Source: Hawksworthiomyces lignivorus (lineage: Eukaryota > Ascomycota > Sordariomycetes > Ophiostomatales > Ophiostomataceae). Taken from it: a stretch of 64,000 nt of DNA. Location: the NCBI GenBank assembly GCA_002917075.1, contig NTMA01000089.1:108861-172860 (forward strand), written 5' to 3'. The first letter of the stretch is position 1. Each line of letters begins with the position of its first letter. A program made the translations under genes and the position numbers. The notes below the pieces were generated by a model. It made no database searches. It was not told the DNA's origin and worked only from the letters and a program-made list of their open reading frames with translations. Positions 1 to 10,826 of this stretch are shown piece by piece.

Positions 1-1
1 C

Positions 2-442
2 AAATATTTCAAGCCAGACGGCGTGCTTCATGTCGAGCCCGAGCCTACAAATGGCCGCGAGGCCCTGCGAATCGCTCATGGCCTCGTCATCCACCCCACG
101 AGGGGACCGGTTATCCGCACCAAGCACTTTTTAGATCGGCTGTTCATGTTGTCTGGCATGGACTCTGACAAAATCGAGGTTGTGGCTACAGGACTGCATG
201 AGAACCTTCTTCGGGATGGTACTGTGGTGCTGATGGACTTTGCGAGCTGGGTCGTCATGAGCAAGTCCGAGGACGAAGGATATGAACTACAGGCAGAGCA
301 TTGGCGCGTATTCCAAAACCAGTCCAAGCTTATGGAGGGATTTTCGAAGCTGAATCCCCTACAGCTCCCCGAAGGATCAGATGACCGCGGAACTGCAACT
401 GGGCATGTGGAGGGCGTGGCCACTTCTACAAACAAAGCGTAG
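2..442 (+). CDS. 3' end of an unidentified protein-coding gene (cut by left window edge)
   Basis: An open frame enters from the left edge with no start codon needed and runs 146 codons to a TAG at 440-442. The residues look protein-like (balanced composition, a motif-like segment HGLVIHPTRGPVIRTKHFLD near the start of the visible part, then FASWVVMSKSEDEGYELQAEHW), so I think it is the real C-terminal part of a larger protein. The last 30 residues are low-complexity and polar, as is usual for a tail. I do not recognise the family and assign no function. The GTG at position 23 is not a start. The complementary open frame is judged a shadow because it lacks any recognisable composition. Confidence 0.45.
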   Translation, partial: KYFKPDGVLHVEPEPTNGREALRIAHGLVIHPTRGPVIRTKHFLDRLFMLSGMDSDKIEVVATGLHENLLRDGTVVLMDFASWVVMSKSEDEGYELQAEHWRVFQNQSKLMEGFSKLNPLQLPEGSDDRGTATGHVEGVATSTNKA

Positions 443-844
443 AATGCTACATATGTGGCGACACTATATATCTATGAACGTTAAAGTTTATATGAATCTA
501 AGAATCACTATAAATTGTACAAACGACGGCAATTCCGAGAGTCTGGGTCGGTGCACCCTGAATTGGAGAAGGTTACATTTAATTCCCTCCTGTTCAAAAA
601 CTCTTGTGGGATTCAAAATGGGAGTCATGAGCTAACCCGTGAGAGTTTGATTTTCTTGACCCCGGTAAACTGGCAAGATTGATGTGCTTTATAGAACTGT
701 CCACGCACCGCTACTGATCTCTTCGAAGAATTTGGCAGTACCGGGCATGACAATAAGGTTAAACTACACCCCAGCGAGAACACAATCCGCACAGGTAGAG
801 GACGATGGAGCTTCCGCGCCGACGGAAAGACCCAACAAGCGTAG
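443..844. other. noncoding/degraded stretch
   Basis: No reading frame with recognisable protein content is visible. The part just before 845 may be the decayed upstream portion of the CorA-like remnant, but I could not align it to the family by eye in any frame. Confidence 0.3.
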
Positions 845-1015
845 ATAGACGGAGCCTTATATGGGGTAGCCAAGGTGACCTTCATTGCTTTCGTTTTTGC
901 GCCAATGTCCTTTACTACGTCCCTCTTTGGCATGGACTTTGAAGAGTTCAATGGCACTGGCCTGCGCATTGGGATATGGTTCGCTGTATCAGTTCTAATT
1001 GCGTATGGCAGTTAA
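845..1015 (+). pseudogene. CorA-like divalent cation transporter, C-terminal remnant
   Basis: Translated from 845 the frame gives about 56 residues ending in TAA (1013-1015). They contain VTFIAFVFAPMSFTTSLFGM followed by a second hydrophobic stretch GIWFAVSVLIAY. This is the signature end of fungal CorA/MRS2-like Mg2+ transporters: TM1 ending in the G-M-N selectivity loop, then TM2. Here the loop reads Gly-Met-Asp instead of Gly-Met-Asn. The frame is closed immediately upstream by TAG at 842-844, and no cytoplasmic domain precedes it. I therefore read it as a broken fragment. An alternative is that this is the last exon of an otherwise unseen gene, but no acceptor and upstream exon were found. 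Confidence 0.55.
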
Positions 1016-1313
1016 TCGGCCGTTTCTTCTCAAGTTCTCAGCAGCGGTCTAACTCCAAGGGAAAGGAAACATAAGGAGGATAAGATGGGTTATCTTATTT
1101 TATGTTAATATTATTATCTAGGCGGAAGATCTTGCTGTTTTTGGAGTCTTAGTTATGAGGAGAGTGTGGTTTTGAAGAATTGGCTTACAATCATTAAAAA
1201 TACAAGCGTCAGTCTACAGGGGACGTCTTCGAGCAATATTATGGAACGCTTTATTTTTTCTTTTTCTTAATGCTTAGAGGAAGTAAGTGCATGGTGTAAG
1301 AATAAATAGCAGC

Positions 1314-1319
1314 AAAAAA
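1314..1319 (-). terminator. RNA polymerase III T-tract terminator of tRNA-Val
   Basis: Six consecutive T residues on the minus strand lie directly after the discriminator base of the tRNA, as expected for pol III termination. Confidence 0.85.
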
Positions 1320-1393
1320 TGATCGCTGGCGGGATCGAACCGCCGACCTGCGCCGTGTTAAGGCGCCGTCATAACCAACTAGACCAAGCGACC
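1320..1393 (-). tRNA. tRNA-Val(AAC)
   Basis: The reverse complement folds as a complete 73-nt tRNA plus discriminator A. The 7-bp acceptor stem pairs GGTCGCT with AGCGATC (one G-U). The anticodon stem is GCGCC/GGCGC around the loop TTAACAC, giving anticodon AAC, which reads GTT valine codons. The T arm is GGCGG-TTCGATC-CCGCC. No intron is present in the anticodon loop. The B box (GGTTCGATCC) is intact. An A73 discriminator fits valine. A run of T on the transcribed strand follows directly. Confidence 0.95.
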
Positions 1394-2969
1394 TGCTTAT
1401 TTCATTGTTGACGGAAGCGCGCTGACTGGCCAGATGATGGCGGGTTCAAGTTTGATCAGGAGAAACAGTTTCCTATGAGATTGAGGTTCATAGCCCGGAT
1501 GCAGTGCAGTTTTTGTGCTTTGACAGTGCAGAAACTAATAAGCTGTATGCGACAATAGTCTCGAGCTGCAGATTTCACTTAATTAATGCACGCCCTACAC
1601 ATCGTCCTAGTGATGCACAGCCAAACACCAGCGTACGTCGAAAACATGGCCAGTTATTCGAAAACTGTTGGTTCTATGCAGGTCCATGTTGGAACACGAC
1701 CAAGTTACATGTCAGCATCCCACGCAGTGTACGAAGTTATTGTTTCAAATTTCAGCACAAGGCCGAATATACATAAGTATTGGTATCTCAAGTTGCAATT
1801 GCCTCTCCTCCCAGTCGACTTGCCTTGCTTTACTTGCGCCCCCTATGTGCAACTATGTAGGCGTACATTTGTAAATTGATACTGGGATGTTTGGGTTAGG
1901 ATCTAGAAAAAGCCGGGGGTCTGGAGCGTGATCAAAGTAAAAAGAAAAAAAGAAAACTGAACATGGATGTAGATGTAGAAAGCGTCCCACGAGCAGAAAC
2001 ACGGTTTACTACGCAAAAAAATTACTTAAAAAAATTATCCAGGCATCTGTTATAGCGTAACTTGCCAAAACGAGAAAATAAAGAAGGAAAGGAACCAAGC
2101 GGATTGGCCACAGCTTTGGATAAGTGTCATACATGCATGGTAGATCTTGTGAGGTTTCTTTCCAACCTGAGGGACAGGGCGAAGGAAGCTGTTCTTTTCT
2201 TCTTCGATCCCGTTGCGAGCGAACGTTGTGGCCAAAGTGCAGGAAGGAGAAAGACGATATAAGAATAAGAAAGACAAACCGTTGTTCGCTCTGCGACTCG
2301 CTCTTTGGCTTCACTGCATGTTAGCAAAATGTCTGTAAGCTGCCTTTATGGAAAAAGAAAGATACAAGGCTGACGCAAGAGAAACCTCTCTTTGCCCATT
2401 TGAAAGCGGCTCGTCCTTCTTTTCCAGGGTCCCATGCAAGACGCACGACGCTGGCTCAATATTGGCGTGTAAGCTAATTGGTTTTGCTGGCAACCCTGCC
2501 TTTTTTTTTTCGGTTTCTCCAATAACAGCAGGCCTGCCTTTCTGGTTTGGTCAGGGCTAAGTCTCAATATTTTCCTCATTCGGGTATGGCCCTTGCAGAT
2601 GCGTATTCGTCTTAGCTGACAAGCGTCACCCGTTCGCTGCTACTTGTTGATACAATTCAAGACGAAAATATTGCTTGTCCTGAAAATATTGCTTGTCCTT
2701 GAGGTCTGCATGCTTCGTACCGGTTCGGTCCTTTTATCTATTTTCTGTCGATTAGAATGCAGTCGAGCGTATTTAAGTTTTGCGTAACACGTCGTGGTGT
2801 CTCCTAACTCAATCCGAGCTCATTCTTTTCGTCTTAGATTGCTGTCTCTCGTTTGCTACGCCGTACGCCAAATCCAGTATATAGAGACGGCCCGTTCATC
2901 TCTCTTTTGACCGTGTCTCCTCGTCTTTACAGCCACTTGCTGTGAATATAGGCCTCTAATACTTGCCAG
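1394..2969. other. intergenic, no gene seen
   Basis: The short frames here (up to about 100 codons) have no recognisable content and overlap on both strands. The right end is the promoter of the Ser-rich protein gene, with a TATA-like element at 2878-2883 and a pyrimidine-rich segment around 2815-2850. Confidence 0.4.
2878..2883 (+). promoter_or_regulatory. TATA-like element upstream of the Ser-rich protein gene
   Basis: TATATA lies about 87 bp before the ATG at 2970 and is followed by pyrimidine-rich sequence, consistent with a core promoter. Position and sequence only; not proven. Confidence 0.35.
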
Positions 2970-4565
2970 ATGAGAGTTTCCCTTCCCCTGGCCTTGGGTC
3001 TGGCGTGGGCCGGGCCCACCTTTGCCTCGCGGTGCAAGCCGTCGCGGCCAGCCTCTGTATCTGCCTCGTCGTCGGCCACAAGTTCTACTTCCTCATCGGT
3101 GTCAGCCTCGTCCTCGTCGCTCTCTTCTTCCGCTCCCTCATCGGTATCTGCCCCATCCTCTTCGGTCTCCTCCGTCTCGGCATCCACCTCTTCCCCCATC
3201 TCAACTTTGTCACTGTCATCGTCATCGTTGTCGTCATCGTTGTTGTCGCTGTCGTCGCCATCCCATTCTAGTGCTTCCGCCTCCTCCATCTCGTCGCCAG
3301 TTTCTTCTTCGAGTGCCTCCATCTCTTCGTCAACCTCATCTAGCGCTTTCGTTTCTTTGTCGCCCTCTTCATCGCCCTCGCTGCCGCCATCAGCGTCGGC
3401 ATCGCCCTCCACCTCCTCCAGCGTGTCCGCCAGCGCCTTGCCTTCACTGGTATGCAGCGGCCCCAACCTCGCGCCTAACGGACTGGGCTCGCCGTACATC
3501 GAGTTCGCTGGCATCCCTGGCCAGCTGCCTACCTTCGCCATCGAGATCCCCACGACACCCGGCAACACCTACGCATTCTCGTTCCAGTACCTCGTGAGAC
3601 AGAATGCCGATGGGTTGGGGACATTCACCATCGACGCCAACGGGGATCTCGGCACGGTACCCATCGGGGACACAGTGCCGATGCTCATGTTTCTGCCGTA
3701 TGGTCCGCTATACTTTACGAGCAGCAGCAGCGGCTCCTCCACACCGCTGTCGCTTCTAGTAAGAGCCAACGGCGGCTCTGTGGAAACGCTGGTTGACGGG
3801 AAGGACTTCTTGATCTTGGCATGCCAACCGCCGCCGCCACCACCGCCACCGCCGTCTTCTACTTCCAGTTCCTCGGCCAGCACTTCTTCGTCGGTCACTT
3901 CCAGCCCCTCTAGCTCCTCAGCTAGTGCCTCTTCGTCAGCCGTCTCCAGCCACTCCTCTTCTTCTGCTGCCCCCAGTACCTCGTCGTCGGCCACTCCCAG
4001 CTTCTCCAGCGCTTCTCCATCGTCATCCCCCGCTTCGTCCTCCTCATCCTCCATCTCCTCGTCCTCGAGCACCTCTGCCTCTACATCCTCCCCCACGCCG
4101 AGCTGTGGCACAAACCTCGTGGCCAACGGCAAGTTCACGCAGCCGGACCTGACCGACTGGAGCTCCTCAGGCTTGACCTTACGCGACAGCATCTGTGGCA
4201 TCAGCTCGTGCTCCTACTATGCCGCTGTCGCTGCCATCGGCGCTGTCGGCGCCACCGCCACGCTCGCGCAGACCATTCCGACCGTGCCGGGTCGGACCTA
4301 CACACTGTCGCTCCAGTACTGCGCCGTCGACAACTCTAACAGCGATGCCGACTTCACCATCACCATCGACGGTGGCAACTTCAGCGTGGACCTACCCGTC
4401 CCCTACAACCCTTTTCCGCCATGGACTCCGTACTCGGCGCCGTTCACCAGCACCGGCTCTAGTGTCACGATCACCTTCCAGACCAAGATCCTCCCCATCA
4501 ACGTCATCGAGCCGTATGCTAACATCGGCGTAACCGACGTGTCCCTCGTCGAGATGTGCAATTAA
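2970..4565 (+). CDS. secreted Ser-rich protein with two related galactose-binding-like (CBM_4_9/cenC-type) modules
   Basis: Single exon, 531 residues. Residues 1-19 form a signal peptide (MRVSLPLALGLAWAGPTFA). Residues about 24-165 and 290-388 are almost pure Ser with Ala, Pro, Thr and Val, typical of heavily O-mannosylated stalks. A run of nine prolines precedes the second stalk. Module 1 (about 166-288) and module 2 (about 390-531) start with matching N-L-x-x-N-G. They also share the pattern IPT-x-PG-x-TY-x-(F/L)-S-(F/L)-QY followed by F-T-I-x-I/A-x-G, so they are an internal duplication. Module 2 resembles fungal CBM_4_9-like domains. There is no hydrophobic C-terminus, so it is probably released or wall-bound and not GPI-anchored. 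A role in adhesion or carbohydrate binding is inference. Confidence 0.85.
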   Translation: MRVSLPLALGLAWAGPTFASRCKPSRPASVSASSSATSSTSSSVSASSSSLSSSAPSSVSAPSSSVSSVSASTSSPISTLSLSSSSLSSSLLSLSSPSHSSASASSISSPVSSSSASISSSTSSSAFVSLSPSSSPSLPPSASASPSTSSSVSASALPSLVCSGPNLAPNGLGSPYIEFAGIPGQLPTFAIEIPTTPGNTYAFSFQYLVRQNADGLGTFTIDANGDLGTVPIGDTVPMLMFLPYGPLYFTSSSSGSSTPLSLLVRANGGSVETLVDGKDFLILACQPPPPPPPPPSSTSSSSASTSSSVTSSPSSSSASASSSAVSSHSSSSAAPSTSSSATPSFSSASPSSSPASSSSSSISSSSSTSASTSSPTPSCGTNLVANGKFTQPDLTDWSSSGLTLRDSICGISSCSYYAAVAAIGAVGATATLAQTIPTVPGRTYTLSLQYCAVDNSNSDADFTITIDGGNFSVDLPVPYNPFPPWTPYSAPFTSTGSSVTITFQTKILPINVIEPYANIGVTDVSLVEMCN

Positions 4566-5504
4566 GCCAGAGGGATCCTCTCTTCCCTCTCGGATGGACG
4601 CGGCGGGGTGTACGTGAATGAGAGGACTTCCGTTTGAGGGCCGCGCAGTTTTGCATGTGCCGGCCGAAGGGAAATAAACTAGAGCTCTGCTGAAAGAAGG
4701 TATGAGAAGGAGTGGGAAAGGGGGGAATCTCTATTCTTTTGGTTGGTAAATTTTAGTTTTTAATGTATAATGTTTGCTTTTTTTTTTTTGAAATTTTTAT
4801 TTTGTTTCCAAACAGATTACCTGACGTAGAGAGCTGAGGCTAAGGCGACAATTACTCGGTGGACTACTAAGATGCCCTGGCTGGAAAGTCTTGTCCAACT
4901 TACTGTAGACGTAAATAGTCAGGATTGGCTAATAAATACAATTAAGCTTATTTTCCTGGCCATAGTAGCCTCTCACTTAGCTTTTGTACTAACAAAAACC
5001 CCCTGTTTTGAAGGAATCATGAACGACTGACGGACTGAGCTACTGGCGGCTTGTTTGCGTGGCCCTGCGTGGTGATCTTAACAATCAACGAAAGCATACC
5101 TCGAGTCGTACAGCCCTCTGCGAAGCGCCGCGAATCCTTCTGGGCGTTCTATGCAGACAATGGATCCAATAAACTATGGTCCATACTCCTGGGGGAATAA
5201 AAACGCTGTAATTCAGACGACCGGGTATGACACATCTACGAATGCATATTTCAACTACCATACATCTCACGTCGCAGTCTAAGATCCGGATGTAACTCAC
5301 ATTAGAGCGCGCTAGCAAAAAGCCCCGGCTAACAGATATGCACTCAAACACACGTGCCTTATAGGATATATCACTCTTCGTGGACATGAAATAAGACAGC
5401 TCAACTGGCTTCCGTAGAAGTAAAATTAATTCTATGCTGATATGGGAGCTTTTATTACGAGGGCGAATTATTGGCTTCTTTGGCATTCGGAGAGAGATGA
5501 AAGT
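4566..5504. other. convergent intergenic region
   Basis: Lies between the 3' ends of the Ser-rich protein gene (plus) and the SMP-30-like gene (minus). It contains a T10-type tract near 4780. The frames on the minus strand (5085-5486) show no recognisable protein. Confidence 0.4.
4673..4678 (+). terminator. polyadenylation-signal-like AATAAA
   Basis: AATAAA lies about 110 bp after the stop of the Ser-rich protein gene, a plausible 3'-end processing signal. Fungal signals are degenerate, so this is suggestive only. Confidence 0.35.
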
Positions 5505-6628
5505 CTAAAAGTCCGTAGTGTCGATATACGATATCGTCCCGGGGACGCTGCTGGAGTAACCTGCGACAGTTAGCGGCAGGTAGAAAGGGAGAAGCGCTGA
5601 AGCGCATGACAGCAGTAGAACTGGATAGAATTAAAGAGCACAAACTCACCTCCTGTTGTTGCGATGTAGAGCCGCTTTGACCCTCTGATGGGGCTGAATT
5701 TCGCCGCGGCAGGCCCAACAAGCACTGTCGAGCCGCCACCTCCGACTATGGTAGTTGCACTGACCGCATTGCCAGCTTTGGGGTAGGCCACAGATAGCAT
5801 ATTCAACTGATTCTGGCAGATGAAAATGGCACCGTCGGATTCGCGGATGGTGAAGTCGTCGGAAAAGAGCGCGCCGCTGACAACGATAGACGATTTGCCA
5901 GTAGCGGTGCCGGTGTTGCGGTTGAAGGGAATGCGTGCAATGATACCAGCGATGGAATTGCTCCAGTACATGTATTCGCCAAATAGATGGAGACCGTTGA
6001 TGCCGAGGTTGGCCTCCGGGTTGTTGACATACTGGAAGTGCATGAGCGGGTCGTTAACGGCGACGCTATGGGTACCGGTCTGGATATTGACCTTGTAGAC
6101 GACGCCGTTGTAGGAGTCGGCAACAACCACATGGTGGGCGTCAAGAACATCCAGACCGTTGAGAAAGTTGGCGTCATCAATGTCGGCAACCTTGGTGACG
6201 GTGGCGGGCGACAGAACGGTGGCTCCGTTACTGGAGAGGCGGAAGGTTCTCATGTCGACGCGGAAGATGCTGTTCTGGCCGCTCGTTTTGGCGAACGTGG
6301 TGGGATCGAGGATGGCGGTAGCGGCCACGATAAAGACATCCGGCTCCACTTCGCCTATACCTAAAACCCCAATATACGTCTTGGTGTCCCATGCGTGCAC
6401 CTGGACGGTCGCGCCCGTCAGCGGGTTGACCTGCGACAGCGTCGGAACATAGAAATGCGTCACGAGAAGCTCGCCGTTGGGCCGGAAAGCCATATTCTCC
6501 GCCCAGCTGGGCGCTGGGAGAAACTTGTGCAGCACATGGACGTCTGGTGTCTTCGACGGCTTACACGGGGTGGCGAACACCGACGCGGCCAGGGCCAGGC
6601 CAGCGACAATCGTATCAAGAAAACGCAT
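5505..6628 (-). CDS. secreted SMP-30/gluconolactonase-like beta-propeller protein
   Basis: Two exons, 5650-6628 and 5505-5560, give 344 residues. The intron 5561-5649 has GTGAGT, a CTAAC branch site and CAG. Splicing replaces an implausible read-through tail with GGYSSSVPGTISYIDTTDF and a stop. I chose the ATG at 6628, which starts the signal peptide MRFLDTIVAGLALAASVFA; an in-frame ATG 24 bp upstream would bury it. The body shows blade-like repeats such as ENMAFRPNGELLVTHF, NFLNGLDVLDAHHVVVADSYNG, NLGINGLHLFGEYMYWSNS and SDDFTIRESDGAIFIC, matching the six-bladed SMP-30/gluconolactonase/LRE-like fold. Many fungal members are secreted and of unknown substrate, so a lactonase reaction is not claimed. 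Confidence 0.85.
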
Positions 6629-8490
6629 GGCGAAATACAAGCAGTATATCAAAAGAGTGACTAGAAAAACAAAAGAAAGCTGGTGATACTGTCCTGGAGG
6701 CCTTGCGTCTCTGACTCTTCGTCCCCTTATTCTGGGAATGCGATAATACAGTCTTCATATTTATTGATTTACCTTGTGGAGCTCTGGATATGTCGGCTTT
6801 CACCAAGCTGTGTATGAAGGAGTAGAATTGTTTGCATATGCCAGCTGTTGATGCAGGCCACTTTGAAAATAGACGGAACAAGTATAGTTCAACCGGTCAA
6901 GCGCAGCTGAAGACACAAATTTGTTACGTGTACTGGCCTAAGACAGAGACACTAACCCATTTTCTAAGCTTTTAAAATGACACGCACTGACAGTTAGCCA
7001 ATCCTCGCCGATCATCTCACCCATTGCTTTTCGTATAATGCTCCACTAAAGCAAGGTTTTGAAATGATAAAGCCTCTCATTGCAGAATAGAACACAGTTG
7101 GTTCCACAGCGGGTTGGCCAGGTTAAGCAAATAGCAATATTCCGCAGCGCCCTCTGAGCTTTGCAAACCCGAGAGAGCTTTGCTCTAGCAGATGCTTTAG
7201 CCGTTTTGACCAGCTCCGGCTCTCCGTGTATGCCGAAAACGCTTAGCTACGCAGTTTAGTTCGTACACGTACAATACCGTTTTATTTCCAGTATTCAGTC
7301 TCCATCATACTCTCTGAAGTTTAACTCGCTGCGCGTCCCAGGTCGCAAACTTCTCAGTTAGTTCGCATCTCCTCTGCCAAATCAGGAGTTTCATTTTTGT
7401 ATGCGTGGAAGCACTTCCGTGTAAACCTAAAGAAAAATGAGCTCCATCAGGTTATCTCTTGCTGAAGTCAGAAAAAGGCGCGCACGACTACAGACAAGTT
7501 GGACGGGAAACTGGCAGGGTCCGCCTTTCACTTTTGGGAAGCTTTGATCACCTCTTAGCCAAAGTATGCTTGCACTGGATGCAAAAATTTCTAGTCATTG
7601 GACTCGGCCGAGCAAAAGTCCCCAGTTCTGTTGTTTTCTCCACAGGGACCAACGTTTGAGCAATAAGCGTTATCCAGGAGAAGGGTTAGCCCCGGACGCT
7701 TGCTCCAGTTGAGCGGTCCTGGTCGAATTCGGATATCTGAAATTATACATTTCAGCTGGAACTATTACTTTCTTGATTCTCACTTTTGTTAAGACCACGC
7801 CATCTAGCGTGGATTGCTTGATTTCAGGTCTCATCTTGTCCCATTTGTTTAGTGGTCTTCTAACGAAAGGATTTCCAACTCTCCATTTCTATAAGCACTT
7901 GTATAATAGTCCAGATGCCATATATGAGAATTCATTCTCCCTCTTCAGCGACTGTAAAATCGCCATCGAACACTGTGTATTAAGAAAATATTTGAAATTG
8001 TCTCTTGAGAGAATGTCTCGCGCTTAAACGGCACACACCCCCTATTTTGTTCAGGCCATGCCGATCTTTTCCTTGCCGTCCCTAGCGGCATCCTTCGTCT
8101 CTAAAATACATCACCGCTTTTCTAGCCTTCTCGGCATGTGCTTCTCTATTGGAAACCAAAATTTAATCTGTACAGACCCCCTCATTGTTGCATTCGCACC
8201 AACGATAAATTTTGCTTATTACGTATGGGTCAAGATACCCAGGCTATGACTTTCAGAAAACATTAACAAAAGTGGGAGCAGTCATAACGGCGATTATAAA
8301 TCATGCACGACGCCGTACACGATGTCTTTGTTAGAGGTACGTTCTATAAGTAAGGTTTTTTGGAGGTCAAGAATTGCAACGCCTTCATCAATGTAGACAT
8401 AATAGCCAGAGCGCCGACACTGTCGTAAGTGTGGCTTTAATGATGGGACAAATGGTTTCCTATGCTCTAAGAGCAATTTTTCATAATAAA
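6629..8490. other. intergenic, no gene seen
   Basis: About 1.9 kb, relatively AT-rich, with only short overlapping frames (longest 84 codons at 7773-8027) and no recognisable motifs. It contains the promoter of the SMP-30-like gene at its left end and the 3' flank of a Zn2Cys6 regulator at its right end. Confidence 0.4.
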
Positions 8491-10826
8491 TCATCCATCT
8501 AGCTTTTGCGGAAAGTCTAAAAATCCGCCGCTGAAGAACTCTTCTATAGACAATAATGCCACGTTGGAATGAGGGAGGCAGGTACGGATAGCGGAATGCA
8601 GGGGAGACGATAGGGGACTTGCGGCGTCGTTCATCCTCTGTACGTCAATAGTAGTATTCTGCGTTGTTTGATAATCGGTGTACGCATCCATGGATGGCGT
8701 GGAGAAATCGTCAAAACCATCTTGTCCCCTCGGAGAGATCCTAGCATAAATGTTTTGTCGGGCAATCTTGCCAAACTTAACCACCCATTCCTTCCCGGGG
8801 GCATTAAGGCACCAGTTTTCAAGGGCTGTCACAAGACTTAGCCCTTGTTCATCTGGGATGCCCGACTGGGATTCGTCATAATGGGCAATAATGAGAGCGC
8901 AATAGCCAATGCAGAGGTACGTGTTGATCGACTGCACATTCTTTACGAAAAGTGGCAAGTCCAGGAAAGTCTGTAAGATAAGTCGTGCATACTTCGATGC
9001 GACAAGACTCAAACGGGATCTGGAGTTGGTGGATGAATAAAATCGGCCTGACGGTTGATGTAGTGGATCGGACAGGAAAGTGCTAGAACGCAATCCCTCC
9101 CCTAACTCTTCCAGTGATCGAATGGCCATGATTAGATTTGCCATATAATAGCTTATGCGCAGTTTCGGCGCAGTGGGAAGAACTAGTGTCACACGAAACG
9201 ACTGTTAGAGGGAAATTTTGTTTATATCACGGCCCCAAAGATTATAAATATGCTTACTTAGGATATGATTCCATTTTTGCTTCCAAGATACGAATTCATC
9301 GCATTCCACGGCAGTATTTGGCAGCGGAAACTGTTGTAATTTCTGCAATAGCACTGAGAAAAGGTGTATTTCTGCAAGCAACATGCCGTCTTGGATAGAC
9401 GCTTCATAGAAACTCATGATAGCATTGCATTGATTAATATGCGCTTCTTGGATGACAGATGGCCTGCTTGTAGTGGCAGACCAGCTACGAGGACGGATTA
9501 GTCAATATGCGGAACTTTGATTTTATAAGCTTCGGGTTTGAAACTCACTGAAGATGTTGACAGCATATTGTCGACCACAAGCGAATGGCGTTTTGATCAT
9601 GGGCCGTAGACTCGCCGTTTTTGATATTGGTTATAATCTTTGAAAAGTCGATGCTCAACATCGCCTGCTTGGCTGCATATCCTGTCAGAAGCCAGCTATC
9701 AATGTACTCGACCTCGTCCTGCAAAATGAAAATAAGCATCAACTTCTCTACCTCATCGCCTGTCAGCTTGCTTACACTGGCAGGATCAGTTGCATTTTCG
9801 CTCATGAGAAAGACCCCATATATCTCATCCAGAGTTAGGGGACTAGACAGTAAAGCTTGACCCAGTGTACCCCGGACTCTCTCAAACACTTCTCGGTGTA
9901 ATGGAGTTCCAAATATATCTTTCCGATATATAAGGCCCAGTAGACAGCATACGCTGTGCAAAAACGTTGATGCTTGTCGAAGCTCTGGGCTCGATACTCT
10001 CTCTCGAAGTGTTCGTGCATGGCTATGGTTGCGAAAGAATCTGTACATAGAAGTTAGATGCAGGAGATGAGCACGTATCAAATACTTATTTTATACTGAC
10101 AACTGAATTAATTCCTCGGCTGTATTTTCATCAATGAGATGAGTTGCGACAAGGTCTAGGCTTGCCTTCCCAAGAGCGCGTCTGCGTCCCCCCTTGCAAT
10201 GCCGACTAATCTCACGTAGCACCACAATCGGAGCGGCGCTAGTTGCAGGGTCAACTGGCTGTGGGATATTTTCTGGTCCAGAGTCCGATTCATCTTCAAC
10301 CGAAGTGTCGCGATCGTCTATTGTCTTGGGTCCGCTCCTGCTGTTTGCTGGCGCAACTTGACGGGAGTCAACAATATCTCTGAGAATGTTTCGCAACTCC
10401 GCCAAGGCCCGGTCTTGTTTCTCAATTCTAGCATAATGGGACACCCGTTAGTTTGGTATTTTGCTTCAGCAGCTTCACATATATATATATACCTCCGTTC
10501 TATAGCTTGTAGGCTATTCGATGGGACTTGTCTCGAGTCTAAGTCCTTGAGACCCTCGCGCAATGAGCAGTGTATTCTACACCACGGTTTCATTCGTCAG
10601 AAGTCTTGAAGGTCATGTAATATATGGCTAATTAGATATACCTCAGTGTCTGGCATCGCCGACAGGTCTGAAGGTCGAGGTCATAATCGCATTTACATTT
10701 CAGTTTTTGACAGGATTCGCATGAGAAGACACGTCGACGCCGCGGTTTTCTAGGCTCTTGAGCAGACGATGCCGGCCGCTTTCGAGACTGTGTAGGATCG
10801 GGACAAGCTGCTTCCTGCTGCTCCAT
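8491..10826 (-). CDS. Zn(II)2Cys6 fungal transcription factor
   Basis: I reconstruct six exons: 10642-10826, 10493-10576, 10101-10427, 9549-10040, 9258-9484 and 8491-9182. Phases close to 668 residues. The zinc cluster is CX2CX6CX8CX2CX6C with Cys 36, 39, 46, 55, 58 and 65, preceded by the basic run RKPRRRR. The last Cys is in exon 2, so the cluster is split by an intron. A short coiled segment (IEKQDRALAELRNIL) follows. The rest is the helical fungal-specific regulatory region, including TLRERVSSPELRQASTFLHS and WKQKWNHI. Exon 6 uses the second of two nearby AG acceptors. The donor of intron 3 (GTCAGT) is weak. It is probably a nuclear regulator; its neighbours, an oxygenase and a permease, are candidate targets by position only. 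Confidence 0.85.

Noticed and set aside
1016..1320. Upstream exon that would complete the CorA-like fragment or a second tRNA near tRNA-Val
   Set aside because: No acceptor/donor pair, no further transporter homology, and no second cloverleaf or B box could be found.
2927..4201. Two acidic (Glu/Asp-rich) frames on the minus strand opposite the Ser-rich protein
   Set aside because: They are the mirror of Ser codons (TCC/TCG/TCT read as GGA/CGA/AGA and GAG/GAC/GAA in other frames) and lack any other structure; the plus strand has a signal peptide and folded modules.
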